8,118 nt of DNA from Akkermansia sp. GTDB taxonomy: Bacteria > Verrucomicrobiota > Verrucomicrobiia > Verrucomicrobiales > Akkermansiaceae. Positions 1-5,915 of this stretch are shown here, piece by piece. A program made the translations under genes and the position numbers. The notes beneath the pieces were generated by a model. It made no database searches, was not told the origin of the DNA, and saw only the letters and a program-made list of their open reading frames with translations. The stretch lies in contig JAIFNK010000187.1 of the NCBI GenBank assembly GCA_020047775.1, forward strand, positions 1-8,118, written 5' to 3'. Positions within the stretch are counted from its first letter, which is position 1. Each line of letters opens with the position of its first letter.

Positions 1-55
1 TTTGAATCCCCCTCGCGGCCAGGGATCGTGAAATCGGGTTGCGGAACGGGTGTCA
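1..55. other. Leader upstream of the lipid kinase gene
   Basis: This short stretch at the window edge shows no convincing promoter. Plus-strand frame 1 is open from base 1 to a TGA at 61-63, so the C-terminal end of an upstream gene could overlap the kinase start. Twenty codons are too few to support a call. The purine-rich GGAACGGG at 43-50 lies just ahead of the ATG at 56 and is the only Shine-Dalgarno-like element. Confidence 0.3.
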
Positions 56-1039
56 ATGGGTGAAGAATCCGGCATGGAGAAGCCGCACCGGTATCCGGTT
101 ATTTTCAATCCCCGCGCCCGCAGCCAGAAGGGTGGGCGGGTGATGCGGTTTATTGAGAGCCATCCAGACCGGCTGGTGCTGCATCCCACGAACTACGCAG
201 GGGAGGCCCGCGAGCTGGCGGCGCGTTTCGCGGCAGAGGGCGAGCCGGTGGTCGTTGCGGCGGGTGGTGACGGCACGCTCAACGAGGTGGTCAACGGCTT
301 GGTGGGATCCAAGACGATTCTCGGAGTGCTGCCCGCCGGAACGATGAATGTTTTCGCCCGGGAAATGGGTATCCCCGCCGACTCGCTGGAGCAGGCACTG
401 TTGGTGATCGAGCGCGGATTCGTGCAGGAAGTGGATCTGTTCGGAGCCAATGGCTCGCCGTTCGTCCAGATGGCGGGAGTCGGCTTCGACGCGCTGGTGA
501 TCGAGGAAACCTCATGGGGATCCAAAAAAATGTTAGGACCGCTGGCCTATCTGCTCGCGGCGGTGAAGGTTCTCGGCGAGGAGCCGCCGCAGCTGGAGGT
601 GGTCTGTCCGGACGGGCGGCGCGAGCAAGGCGTGGCGGTGCTGGCGGGAAACGGCTCGCTTTACGGCGGGCCGTTCAAGTTGTTTCGCAATGCGAGCAAC
701 CACGACTCGAAGCTCGACGTTCTCGTTTACAAGGAGGCGGGTTACCGGCTGGTACTCGATTCCCTGCGGGGTCTCGCCTTCGGAGGAGTCGATTTGTTGG
801 AATCGACGGCTTACCTCCAAACCAGCGAGTTCATGGTTCACTCCGACCGGGAGGTTCCGGTGCAGGTCGACGGTGAGTGGATCGGGCGCTTCCGGCAGGT
901 GCATTTCATCGAAACCCCGCATCGCCTGCGGGTGCTTGCCCCGGAAGAGCCGTTCGTCGGCGGATTTTCGGATGCCGTGAAATCCCTGCTGCAATGGCCG
1001 CGACGCCCCGTCGAACTTCAAACCACGCGCACTCTGTGA
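56..1039 (+). CDS. Diacylglycerol kinase-like lipid kinase (DAGK catalytic domain, YegS/LCB5 family)
   Basis: This is probably a cytosolic, membrane-associated lipid kinase that phosphorylates diacylglycerol or a related lipid with ATP. Residues below count from the ATG at 56 (327 aa). An N-terminal nucleotide-binding half begins with VIFNPRA (residues 15-21) and carries the signature GGDGTLNEVVNGL starting near residue 70. LPAGTMNVFAREMGIP follows near 92-107, a variant of the family's GTxNDFAR motif. The C-terminal beta-rich half has GVGFDA near 141 and the conserved VDGE near 271-274. Length is normal for the family. A GTG at 50 and an ATG at 74 are alternative starts; 56 is preferred because GGAACGGG lies 5 bases upstream. 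The stop overlaps the start of the SanA-like gene, so the two are probably cotranslated. The exact lipid substrate cannot be read from the sequence. Confidence 0.9.
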   Translation: MGEESGMEKPHRYPVIFNPRARSQKGGRVMRFIESHPDRLVLHPTNYAGEARELAARFAAEGEPVVVAAGGDGTLNEVVNGLVGSKTILGVLPAGTMNVFAREMGIPADSLEQALLVIERGFVQEVDLFGANGSPFVQMAGVGFDALVIEETSWGSKKMLGPLAYLLAAVKVLGEEPPQLEVVCPDGRREQGVAVLAGNGSLYGGPFKLFRNASNHDSKLDVLVYKEAGYRLVLDSLRGLAFGGVDLLESTAYLQTSEFMVHSDREVPVQVDGEWIGRFRQVHFIETPHRLRVLAPEEPFVGGFSDAVKSLLQWPRRPVELQTTRTL

Positions 1040-1719
1040 AGCGTAAGGGGAAGGGGAAACGCACGATCCGGCGCTGGCCGCGGCGAGTGGCGATCATTTT
1101 CGGCGTGCTGCTCCTGTTGTTTCTGGGAGTGGTGGTGTATGCGAACGTCACGGCGATCTGGGCGTCGCGCGGGCGTCTTTTCAGCAATGTCGCGGACTTG
1201 CCGGAGACGAAGGTGGGCCTGGTCTTCGGCACGACGGACCGGGTGAATGGCCGGGAAAATCTCTACTACCGCTACCGCATCGATGCGGCGGTCAGGGTCT
1301 GGAAGTCCGGCAAGCTCGAAACCCTGATCGTCTCGGGAGATAATTACAGCAGTCCCTTATACTACAATGAGCCGGAAACGATGAAGCTCGATCTGATGGA
1401 GCGCGGGATTCCGGGCAACCGCATCGTGTGCGACCGCAAGGGCTTGCGGACCCTCGATTCCGTGGTGCGCGCCAAGGAAATTTACGGGACGAATTCCATT
1501 CTGCTGATCAGTCAAAGGTTCCAGAACGAACGGGCGATCTACTTGGCGAAGGCGAATGGCATCGAAGCCATTGGATTCAACGCCCAGGATGTCGAACCCC
1601 AAGCCGGGCTGAAGACCAGGATCCGCGAGGTGGGGGCGCGTGTGAAGATGTGGCTCGACGTGAATTTCCTGAACACCCGACCCAGACATCTCGGAGAAAA
1701 AGAACTGCTTCCGAAGTAG
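1036..1719 (+). CDS. sanA: SanA-like membrane protein (YdcF/DUF218 family)
   Basis: This 227-aa protein resembles E. coli SanA, which contributes to envelope barrier function (vancomycin exclusion at high temperature). Its biochemical activity is not established. A very basic N-terminus (residues 1-18) precedes one membrane segment (about 17-38), so the DUF218 domain should face the periplasm. Conserved SanA blocks are GLVFGT (61-66), YYRYRIDAA (77-85), IVSGDN (98-103), YNEPETM (110-116), RTLDSVVRAK (138-147), SQRFQNERA (159-167) and RPRHLG near the C-terminus. The GTG at 1036 is chosen because it overlaps the kinase TGA in a GTGA junction and leaves only a basic stretch ahead of the membrane segment. 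An ATG at 994 would add 14 residues. Codons still further upstream lie inside the kinase gene and look like shadow sequence. Neither candidate start has a good Shine-Dalgarno, which fits coupling to the kinase. Confidence 0.85.
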   Translation: MKRKGKGKRTIRRWPRRVAIIFGVLLLLFLGVVVYANVTAIWASRGRLFSNVADLPETKVGLVFGTTDRVNGRENLYYRYRIDAAVRVWKSGKLETLIVSGDNYSSPLYYNEPETMKLDLMERGIPGNRIVCDRKGLRTLDSVVRAKEIYGTNSILLISQRFQNERAIYLAKANGIEAIGFNAQDVEPQAGLKTRIREVGARVKMWLDVNFLNTRPRHLGEKELLPK

Positions 1720-2037
1720 TTTGGGAATCCGCTGAAATCCCTGCCGGGATAAGGAAATCAGCCGAAATTCTATCCAATCCTTCAAGACATTGGACTGAAG
1801 ACGGCGCTCGATCGGCGGGCCCGCCTTGATTCCGGGCAAAAAAATAGGCCGCCGGAGCACCCACTCCGACGGCCAAGTTGAGAACTTCAAACTACAGGCG
1901 GTTTGACCCGCTGCCGGTTTGAAGCAGACAACTGCTGTTCACCCTACATGAAAACACGAACTTTCGATCGGTCTTCCGCATTTTTGACAGCCGGGTGAAT
2001 GCAGTGTTCAAAATTCCGCGGATTTTTCCCAATCCGT
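1720..2037. other. Convergent intergenic region between the SanA-like gene and gspD
   Basis: This 318-base gap contains no plausible gene. It holds the minus-strand terminator at 1838-1874. A 5-bp stem with a 3-base loop (AAGTT-gag-AACTT) directly abuts the terminator at 1875-1887. Other small inverted repeats are a perfect palindrome GGCGGGCCCGCC at 1814-1825, TCCAAT/ATTGGA at 1773-1794, and AGCAG/CTGCT at 1923-1936. None is followed by a T-run on the plus strand, so no separate terminator is evident for the plus-strand unit. Minus-strand codons reading into this gap are shadow sequence. Confidence 0.6.
1838..1874 (-). terminator. Intrinsic terminator of the T2SS operon
   Basis: On the minus strand, an 11-bp GC-rich stem with one mismatch (arms 1864-1874 and 1847-1857, 6-base loop 1858-1863) is followed after two bases by seven consecutive T residues (complement of the A-run 1838-1844). 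This is classic Rho-independent geometry. It lies about 164 bases beyond the gspD stop. On the plus strand the hairpin is not followed by T residues, so it should act mainly on minus-strand transcripts. Confidence 0.8.
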
Positions 2038-2049
2038 TCAACGATTGGG
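2028..2049 (-). other. Stem-loop overlapping the gspD stop codon
   Basis: CCCAATC at 2028-2034 and GATTGGG at 2043-2049 form a perfect 7-bp inverted repeat with an 8-base loop. The loop contains the gspD TGA stop (2038-2040). There is no T-run on the 3' side in either direction, so it is not an intrinsic terminator. It could protect the mRNA 3' end or be chance. Confidence 0.35.
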
Positions 2050-4602
2050 GGCCGGGCGCATCGACGCTTTCGGTTTGGTCGAGGTGGCGGGTGCCGAGGT
2101 TGAGGGTTGGCGGGTGCCGTTGTAAGTGCTGCGGCCGCTTGCCCTGTCGTCCACCGGGGTGATCGCGTCCACCGGAGGCAGGACTCCCGGCCCGGCCGCA
2201 AACTCGCGTGCCCTTGACGACACTTTGTAACGCGAATCCATGTCGGACTGCACCGCTTCCAGAGACCGCTCATTTTTCACGACCGACGGCTGGATGAAGA
2301 CCATGAGTTCGCTGCGGTCGTCCGAGTTGGTGGTGGTGGAGAAGAGTTTGCCGAGATAGGGAATGTCGCAGAGGATTGGAATCCCGGACTTTTCCTGGTT
2401 GTTTTTTCCGACGATCAGGCCGCCGAGCACGATGGTCTGACCGTTCGGAACGGTCGCGGTGGTGAGGACTTCCCGGGTCGAAATCCGCGGGACGGTGAGG
2501 TCGCCGCCGTCGCCGCCAGCTCCCTGGATGACTTGGTTGCCGTTCTGCTCGTCGTTGAGCAGGGCGATTTTCATGGTGATATCGTTGTCCGAGTTGACCA
2601 GCGGAATGACTTCGAGTTTCAGGACGACGTCCTGGTATTCGATGTTGGTGCTGGATCCACCGCCACTGAAGTTGTTGTTGCTCGTCGGGATGGCGATGCG
2701 TTCACCACTGGAGATGGTGCCTTTCTGGTTGTTCGAAGTGAAGATGCTCGGTCTGGAAAGCACGGTGAAATCCGTCTTGGACTGGAGGGCTTTCAAATAG
2801 ACGCCGAGATCGCCAATGGTTCCGTAAGCGCGAAGGCCCGCACCGGAGAGGCTGCCTGGATCGAACTGGGTGGTAACTCCGTCCGCTCCCACGATCGGCA
2901 CAATCGGCAGAATCGAGCCGAAGCCGCCGCCAGCGCGGGAGGTGATGTCGCCGCTGCGGACGAGGTAATCCATGCCGAACTCCTTTGAATTGTTGAGCGT
3001 GAGCTGGCCGATCACGGTGGAAATCATGACTTGGTCGGGTTTCACGTCGATCTGGTCAAGGAGACGCTCGATGATTTCCAAGCCGGATGGCGGACCTTGG
3101 ACGACGATGGAGTTCGTGATGTTATCCGCGACAAGCAGGGTGCGGCCGACGAGTACGGACTCGGGGGCCGAGCTGACTTCGGGGTCGCTGAGAGCGTTCG
3201 ATGCGCCGCCGCCGCCGCTACTTCCGCCGAAGCCGCCGCCGGAATTGGAACCGCCAAAGTTGGCTCCGGTGCTGCCACTCCGGCCGGAGCTGCCCGACTG
3301 GCGTCCGCTGGTTCCGGAGTTTTGCGTGCGGGTCCCGCCTGAGGTGCCGCTGGCGGCCCCGCTTTGAGTGCTGCTGTTGCCGCTGCTGCTGCCGCCGTCG
3401 CCCGTGCCGCTGAAGGCGCGGGTGAGTGCATCGCTCGCGACGGGGAGAAACTCGGAAACAGTGAGGAAGCAGAGCTTCCGCCGGAGAAAGTTTTCCTTGC
3501 TGGTTTCCACGTCGAACTTCTTAACGAGGTTCTCCACAGTGAGTAGATCGATGGGCCGGCCCATCGCCACGATGCGGTTGGTGCGGGGATCCGGGATGAT
3601 CTGAATGGGGATGTCTTCGCCACTTCCACCACTTCCCACATCTCTGACGCCACCTGCCGGCGCGCCTCCCGGAAGCGGGGCGGACTCGACGCGCTGGATG
3701 CCTGCGGTCTTCTGGGTGGATTGCTGGGCGGTGAGAAGAGTGGTCAGCGTGTCGGCGAGTTCGATCACGTCGGAGTAAACGACCGGGATGAAGCGGGTGT
3801 CCTGGACGGAGCCGGGTTTGTCGATTTCCTTTTTGAGGTCGATGAGCCTGCGGATGAGTGAGGTGTTCTCCGTGATGACGACGGCGGAGGCGTTCGGCAC
3901 GGCGGCGATGGAGCCAAACGCGCCCAATTGGCCGATGATCTGGGTGAACGTATTGACGGCCTCGGCGGGTTTGATGTAGTTGAGGGTCATCACGTAGGAG
4001 ATGACGGCATCGCCTGCGGGGAGGGCCGAGTTTTCGTTGAAAACAGCGCCTTTTTCGTTCCAGACTTCGACGCCGCGGCCGGTCGGGCGGATGCCGCTGG
4101 AGTGGGTGAGGATGTCGAGGTTCGGATCCTGACCGTCCGGCACGAAGACGAAGCTCTCGATGGTGGCGGCTTTTTTCAGGAGCTCTGCGGCATCGGCGAA
4201 GGTGAGGGGGTCCTGTGGGGTGGCTTCCTGGACGAAGGAAAACTCGGCGGCGGCGGCGGCGGCGGAGACGATCACCCGGCGACCGGTGTATTTCCGGTAG
4301 AGTCCGGCAAGGGCGTTTCCACTGAGTTTCGGCTCGTTGATGTCGGCGACGATTTTCGTTTGGCCGAGCGGGGCGCCGGGGACGGTTGGCGGTTGGGCAG
4401 CTCCGGGAGCGCCCGCAGGAGCTGCGGGAACCATGCCTGGAATGGGGACGCCGGGTGGTGGCGGAACGGGTGTGGGTGGTTTGGAGGCGGGCGGCTTAGG
4501 CCCGGGGGCGACTGGCGGAACCGCGGGTGGCAGGGGCGCTTCCTGACCGGACGCGGAAACGAGACTGACGAGCACTAGGGCGAGGATGCGATGGAAGAAC
4601 AT
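2038..4602 (-). CDS. gspD: Type II secretion system secretin GspD
   Basis: This 854-aa protein forms the outer-membrane channel of the T2SS. Residues 1-20 are a signal peptide ending near SASGQ. A proline-rich linker (about 21-80) follows, then an N0 domain (about 81-180), N1 (about 200-262, with SAVVIT near 239-244), N2 (about 268-365, with DPRTNRIVAMG) and N3 (about 372-520), which is interrupted by a Gly/Ser-rich insertion at about 399-470. The secretin core spans about 525-775 and carries VPNGQTIVLGGLI (718-730) and GIPILCDIPYLGKLF (740-754). The latter has Cys745 where Gly is usual. A tail of about 80 residues, rich in Ser, Thr, Pro and basic residues, follows; it could include a pilotin-binding region, but no clear motif is seen. 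The gene is last in the operon, 28 bases after the 216-aa gene. The start ATG has no Shine-Dalgarno but begins a clear signal peptide. Confidence 0.95.
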   Translation of the reverse strand: MFFHRILALVLVSLVSASGQEAPLPPAVPPVAPGPKPPASKPPTPVPPPPGVPIPGMVPAAPAGAPGAAQPPTVPGAPLGQTKIVADINEPKLSGNALAGLYRKYTGRRVIVSAAAAAAEFSFVQEATPQDPLTFADAAELLKKAATIESFVFVPDGQDPNLDILTHSSGIRPTGRGVEVWNEKGAVFNENSALPAGDAVISYVMTLNYIKPAEAVNTFTQIIGQLGAFGSIAAVPNASAVVITENTSLIRRLIDLKKEIDKPGSVQDTRFIPVVYSDVIELADTLTTLLTAQQSTQKTAGIQRVESAPLPGGAPAGGVRDVGSGGSGEDIPIQIIPDPRTNRIVAMGRPIDLLTVENLVKKFDVETSKENFLRRKLCFLTVSEFLPVASDALTRAFSGTGDGGSSSGNSSTQSGAASGTSGGTRTQNSGTSGRQSGSSGRSGSTGANFGGSNSGGGFGGSSGGGGASNALSDPEVSSAPESVLVGRTLLVADNITNSIVVQGPPSGLEIIERLLDQIDVKPDQVMISTVIGQLTLNNSKEFGMDYLVRSGDITSRAGGGFGSILPIVPIVGADGVTTQFDPGSLSGAGLRAYGTIGDLGVYLKALQSKTDFTVLSRPSIFTSNNQKGTISSGERIAIPTSNNNFSGGGSSTNIEYQDVVLKLEVIPLVNSDNDITMKIALLNDEQNGNQVIQGAGGDGGDLTVPRISTREVLTTATVPNGQTIVLGGLIVGKNNQEKSGIPILCDIPYLGKLFSTTTNSDDRSELMVFIQPSVVKNERSLEAVQSDMDSRYKVSSRAREFAAGPGVLPPVDAITPVDDRASGRSTYNGTRQPSTSAPATSTKPKASMRPAPNR
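3193..3408 (-). repeat. Gly/Ser-rich low-complexity insert in the secretin N3 domain
   Basis: Residues about 399-470 of GspD are almost entirely Gly and Ser, with Thr, Asn, Gln, Arg and Ala. They split the N3 domain between a block ending DALTRAFSG and a block starting LSDPEVSSAP. On the plus strand this reads as imperfect GCC/CCG/GCT triplet runs. GspD proteins of other bacteria also carry flexible Gly/Ser loops in N3; this one is long. Confidence 0.7.
4363..4542 (-). repeat. Proline-rich N-terminal linker of the secretin
   Basis: Residues about 21-80 of mature GspD are mostly Pro, Ala, Gly and Val. They lie between the signal peptide and the N0 domain, whose first strand starts at QTKIVADINEPKL. 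Secretins usually begin N0 soon after signal cleavage, so this is an extra flexible segment at the periplasmic entrance. Confidence 0.65.
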
Positions 4603-4630
4603 GGAAACGAGTGGAGTTCAGATGAATGGA

Positions 4631-5281
4631 TTAATTGCCACGACGCGTCGGGCGCTGTTGCTGCGTCGTGGGTGGAGTCGCAGGCAGGTTGGGTCGTGCC
4701 TGGGCACCGGGAACGTTAGGTTGCCCTTGGGCACCGGGGAGCGCGGGAGGTAGGGGAACCACGCGGGGCCGGGGTTGTCGCACGGCCTGGTTGGGATCAA
4801 CGGGTGGTTGCCCAGGCACGGGAGGGTGGCCTGGTTGCGCCTGAGGAACGGGTGCGGCCTTGGGCGGGGCGGCGAGCGTGAGGAGGTTGCTGTCGAACGC
4901 GACCACTCCGGTCGTTGTTCCGGAAGTCATGCGGACGGTAGTGCCGAGAGGGTCGCCGGACTTGCGGACGACCTCGAGGATTTTGAAGCCGTCTGTCGAG
5001 GTTTTATCCGAATCCACGGTGATGCGCTCGTCCGGTTTCTTCTTATGGATCAGGGTGACCCGGTAGTTGGTGCCACCGATGGGTGAGACGCCGATTAGCG
5101 CGTAGTCATCCAGGAGATTGACAGCCGCCCCGGGGTCGGGCGGAGGTGGCTTGGAGGTGAACGGGGAATTCGTCCAAAGCGCGGAATACCGGCTGAGCGG
5201 GGCCTTTTTCGGCAAATCCGCCATGACCGCGCCGGTCAGGGCGAGGAGCAGGAATGCGGGGCTGGAAAATGGAAGTTTCAT
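4631..5281 (-). CDS. Exported proline-rich T2SS-associated protein, candidate GspC/XpsN equivalent
   Basis: This 216-aa protein is not recognised as a named family by sequence alone. Residues 1-20 form a signal-peptide-like hydrophobic stretch with a plausible signal peptidase I site (VMA before DLPKK), so the protein should be periplasmic. A compact domain at about 30-138 includes SRYSALW, DDYALIGVSPIGGTNYRV (59-76) and FKILEVV (99-105). This is reminiscent of the small beta-domain (HR) of GspC or PilP, which contacts the secretin N0 domain. The tail (139-216) is rich in Pro, Gln and Ala. The position between gspM-like and gspD genes is that of Xanthomonas xpsN, which encodes a GspC-like subunit. 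A GspC role is inference: a normal GspC has an uncleaved membrane anchor. The ATG at 5281 is chosen because upstream codons in this frame overlap the gspM-like gene and read as shadow; the spacer is 10 bases. Confidence 0.8.
   Translation of the reverse strand: MKLPFSSPAFLLLALTGAVMADLPKKAPLSRYSALWTNSPFTSKPPPPDPGAAVNLLDDYALIGVSPIGGTNYRVTLIHKKKPDERITVDSDKTSTDGFKILEVVRKSGDPLGTTVRMTSGTTTGVVAFDSNLLTLAAPPKAAPVPQAQPGHPPVPGQPPVDPNQAVRQPRPRVVPLPPALPGAQGQPNVPGAQARPNLPATPPTTQQQRPTRRGN
4685..4738 (-). repeat. Tandem 9-residue repeat in the proline-rich tail
   Basis: Residues 182-199 of the 216-aa protein are two imperfect copies of a nine-residue unit, PGAQGQPNV and PGAQARPNL. The corresponding 27-base units share the core TGGGCACCGGG on the plus strand. 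This suggests local duplication within the low-complexity tail. Confidence 0.6.
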
Positions 5282-5291
5282 GGCGGCGTTC

Positions 5292-5822
5292 TTAAAGGGC
5301 GGGCGGGACGAACCACTGCTCGATGGTGGCGGTGCAATCAATCTTGGTGTCGTCCGGATTGTTGGGCAGCATGCGGATCTGCGAGGCGATGCGGAGTTGG
5401 TCGGGCGTGTTGAGGCGGTCGAACCAGCGGTAGAGCGTGTCCTCGGTGCCGGTGACGGTGATCTGGATTTTCGCACGGTGGTAGTGCCTGCCAGCGGTGG
5501 CGTCGGTGGGCAGGGGTTTTTGGGATTTGATGGTGAGGCCGGCGGCTTTGGCCTCGCGTTCGATGAGTTGTTGGAGATCGGTCTGGACGTCCTGGTTGGG
5601 TTTCGGCTTCGGTTCGTGGTCGGCGAGCCACGCCATCTGGTCGGTGACCTGCTCGCTACTGTCGCGGAACATCTCCGCCCTTTCGAGGGTCTGTCTGGCT
5701 TGGGTGCGTTCGTTGTTGACCTGCTGGCGTTTGGTCTGGGCGAAGTTGAAGGCGAGGAAATTGAGAACTGCGAAGCCGGCGAGGGCAAAGAAGAAGATGA
5801 GCTTTTTTTCGCGGTCGGACAT
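5292..5822 (-). CDS. gspM: GspM-like (PilO-like) inner-membrane T2SS assembly protein
   Basis: This 176-aa protein has the classic bitopic GspM/PilO layout. A short cytoplasmic N-terminus (MSDREKK) precedes a membrane helix at about 8-27. A Gln/Glu/Arg-rich coiled-coil segment spans about 28-65, followed by a linker rich in Pro, Lys and Asn. A periplasmic ferredoxin-like domain at about 78-172 contains KAAGLTIKS, KIQITVTGTEDTLYRWFDRL and IDCTATIEQWFV. GspM pairs with GspL in the inner-membrane platform, and here it directly follows the gspL-like gene. Sequence identity to textbook GspM proteins is low, so the call rests on topology, length, the domain pattern and gene order; GspM and PilO cannot be fully separated on these grounds. 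The ATG at 5822 lacks a Shine-Dalgarno sequence but is immediately followed by the expected N-terminus. Confidence 0.8.
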   Translation of the reverse strand: MSDREKKLIFFFALAGFAVLNFLAFNFAQTKRQQVNNERTQARQTLERAEMFRDSSEQVTDQMAWLADHEPKPKPNQDVQTDLQQLIEREAKAAGLTIKSQKPLPTDATAGRHYHRAKIQITVTGTEDTLYRWFDRLNTPDQLRIASQIRMLPNNPDDTKIDCTATIEQWFVPPAL

Positions 5823-5915
5823 GGAGTGGAGAATGGCTTGAAGGGTGCGAGGTTGGGACTCGATTGTTAACCGGTTAATGCCGTGATGGAAAGATTTTGT
5901 CGGTGAATGAAAAAA
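5823..5915 (-). promoter_or_regulatory. Only long spacer inside the T2SS operon, with a 12-bp palindrome
   Basis: The 93 bases between the gspL-like stop and the gspM-like start contain the perfect palindrome TTAACCGGTTAA at 5867-5878, centred on CpG about 45 bases before the gspM-like ATG. The form resembles operators of LacI-family repressors. A weak promoter-like pair on the minus strand (TTTCCA, 17 bases, TAACAA) overlaps it. T6 directly follows the gspL-like stop codon, but no GC hairpin precedes it. Regulatory function is inference. Confidence 0.35.

Noticed and set aside
877..993. Upstream extension of the SanA-like protein
   Set aside because: It lies inside the conserved C-terminal part of the kinase gene and does not resemble SanA; the GTGA junction at 1036 is the natural start.
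1814..1825. Palindrome GGCGGGCCCGCC as a terminator for the plus-strand unit
   Set aside because: There is no loop and no following T-run; in GC-rich DNA such a palindrome is unsurprising.
3928..4578. Plus-strand open frame of 216 codons antisense to the gspD N-terminus
   Set aside because: Gly-rich shadow of the proline-rich and alanine-rich secretin codons, with no domain signal.
5282..5788. N-terminal extension of the 216-aa protein
   Set aside because: These codons overlap the gspM-like gene and read as Pro/Ser/Arg-rich shadow. A signal peptide begins exactly at the ATG at 5281.
5118..5870. Plus-strand open frame of 250 codons antisense to the gspM-like and 216-aa genes
   Set aside because: Its composition is Gly/Val/Asp-rich shadow sequence, while the minus strand carries coherent membrane and signal-peptide proteins there.
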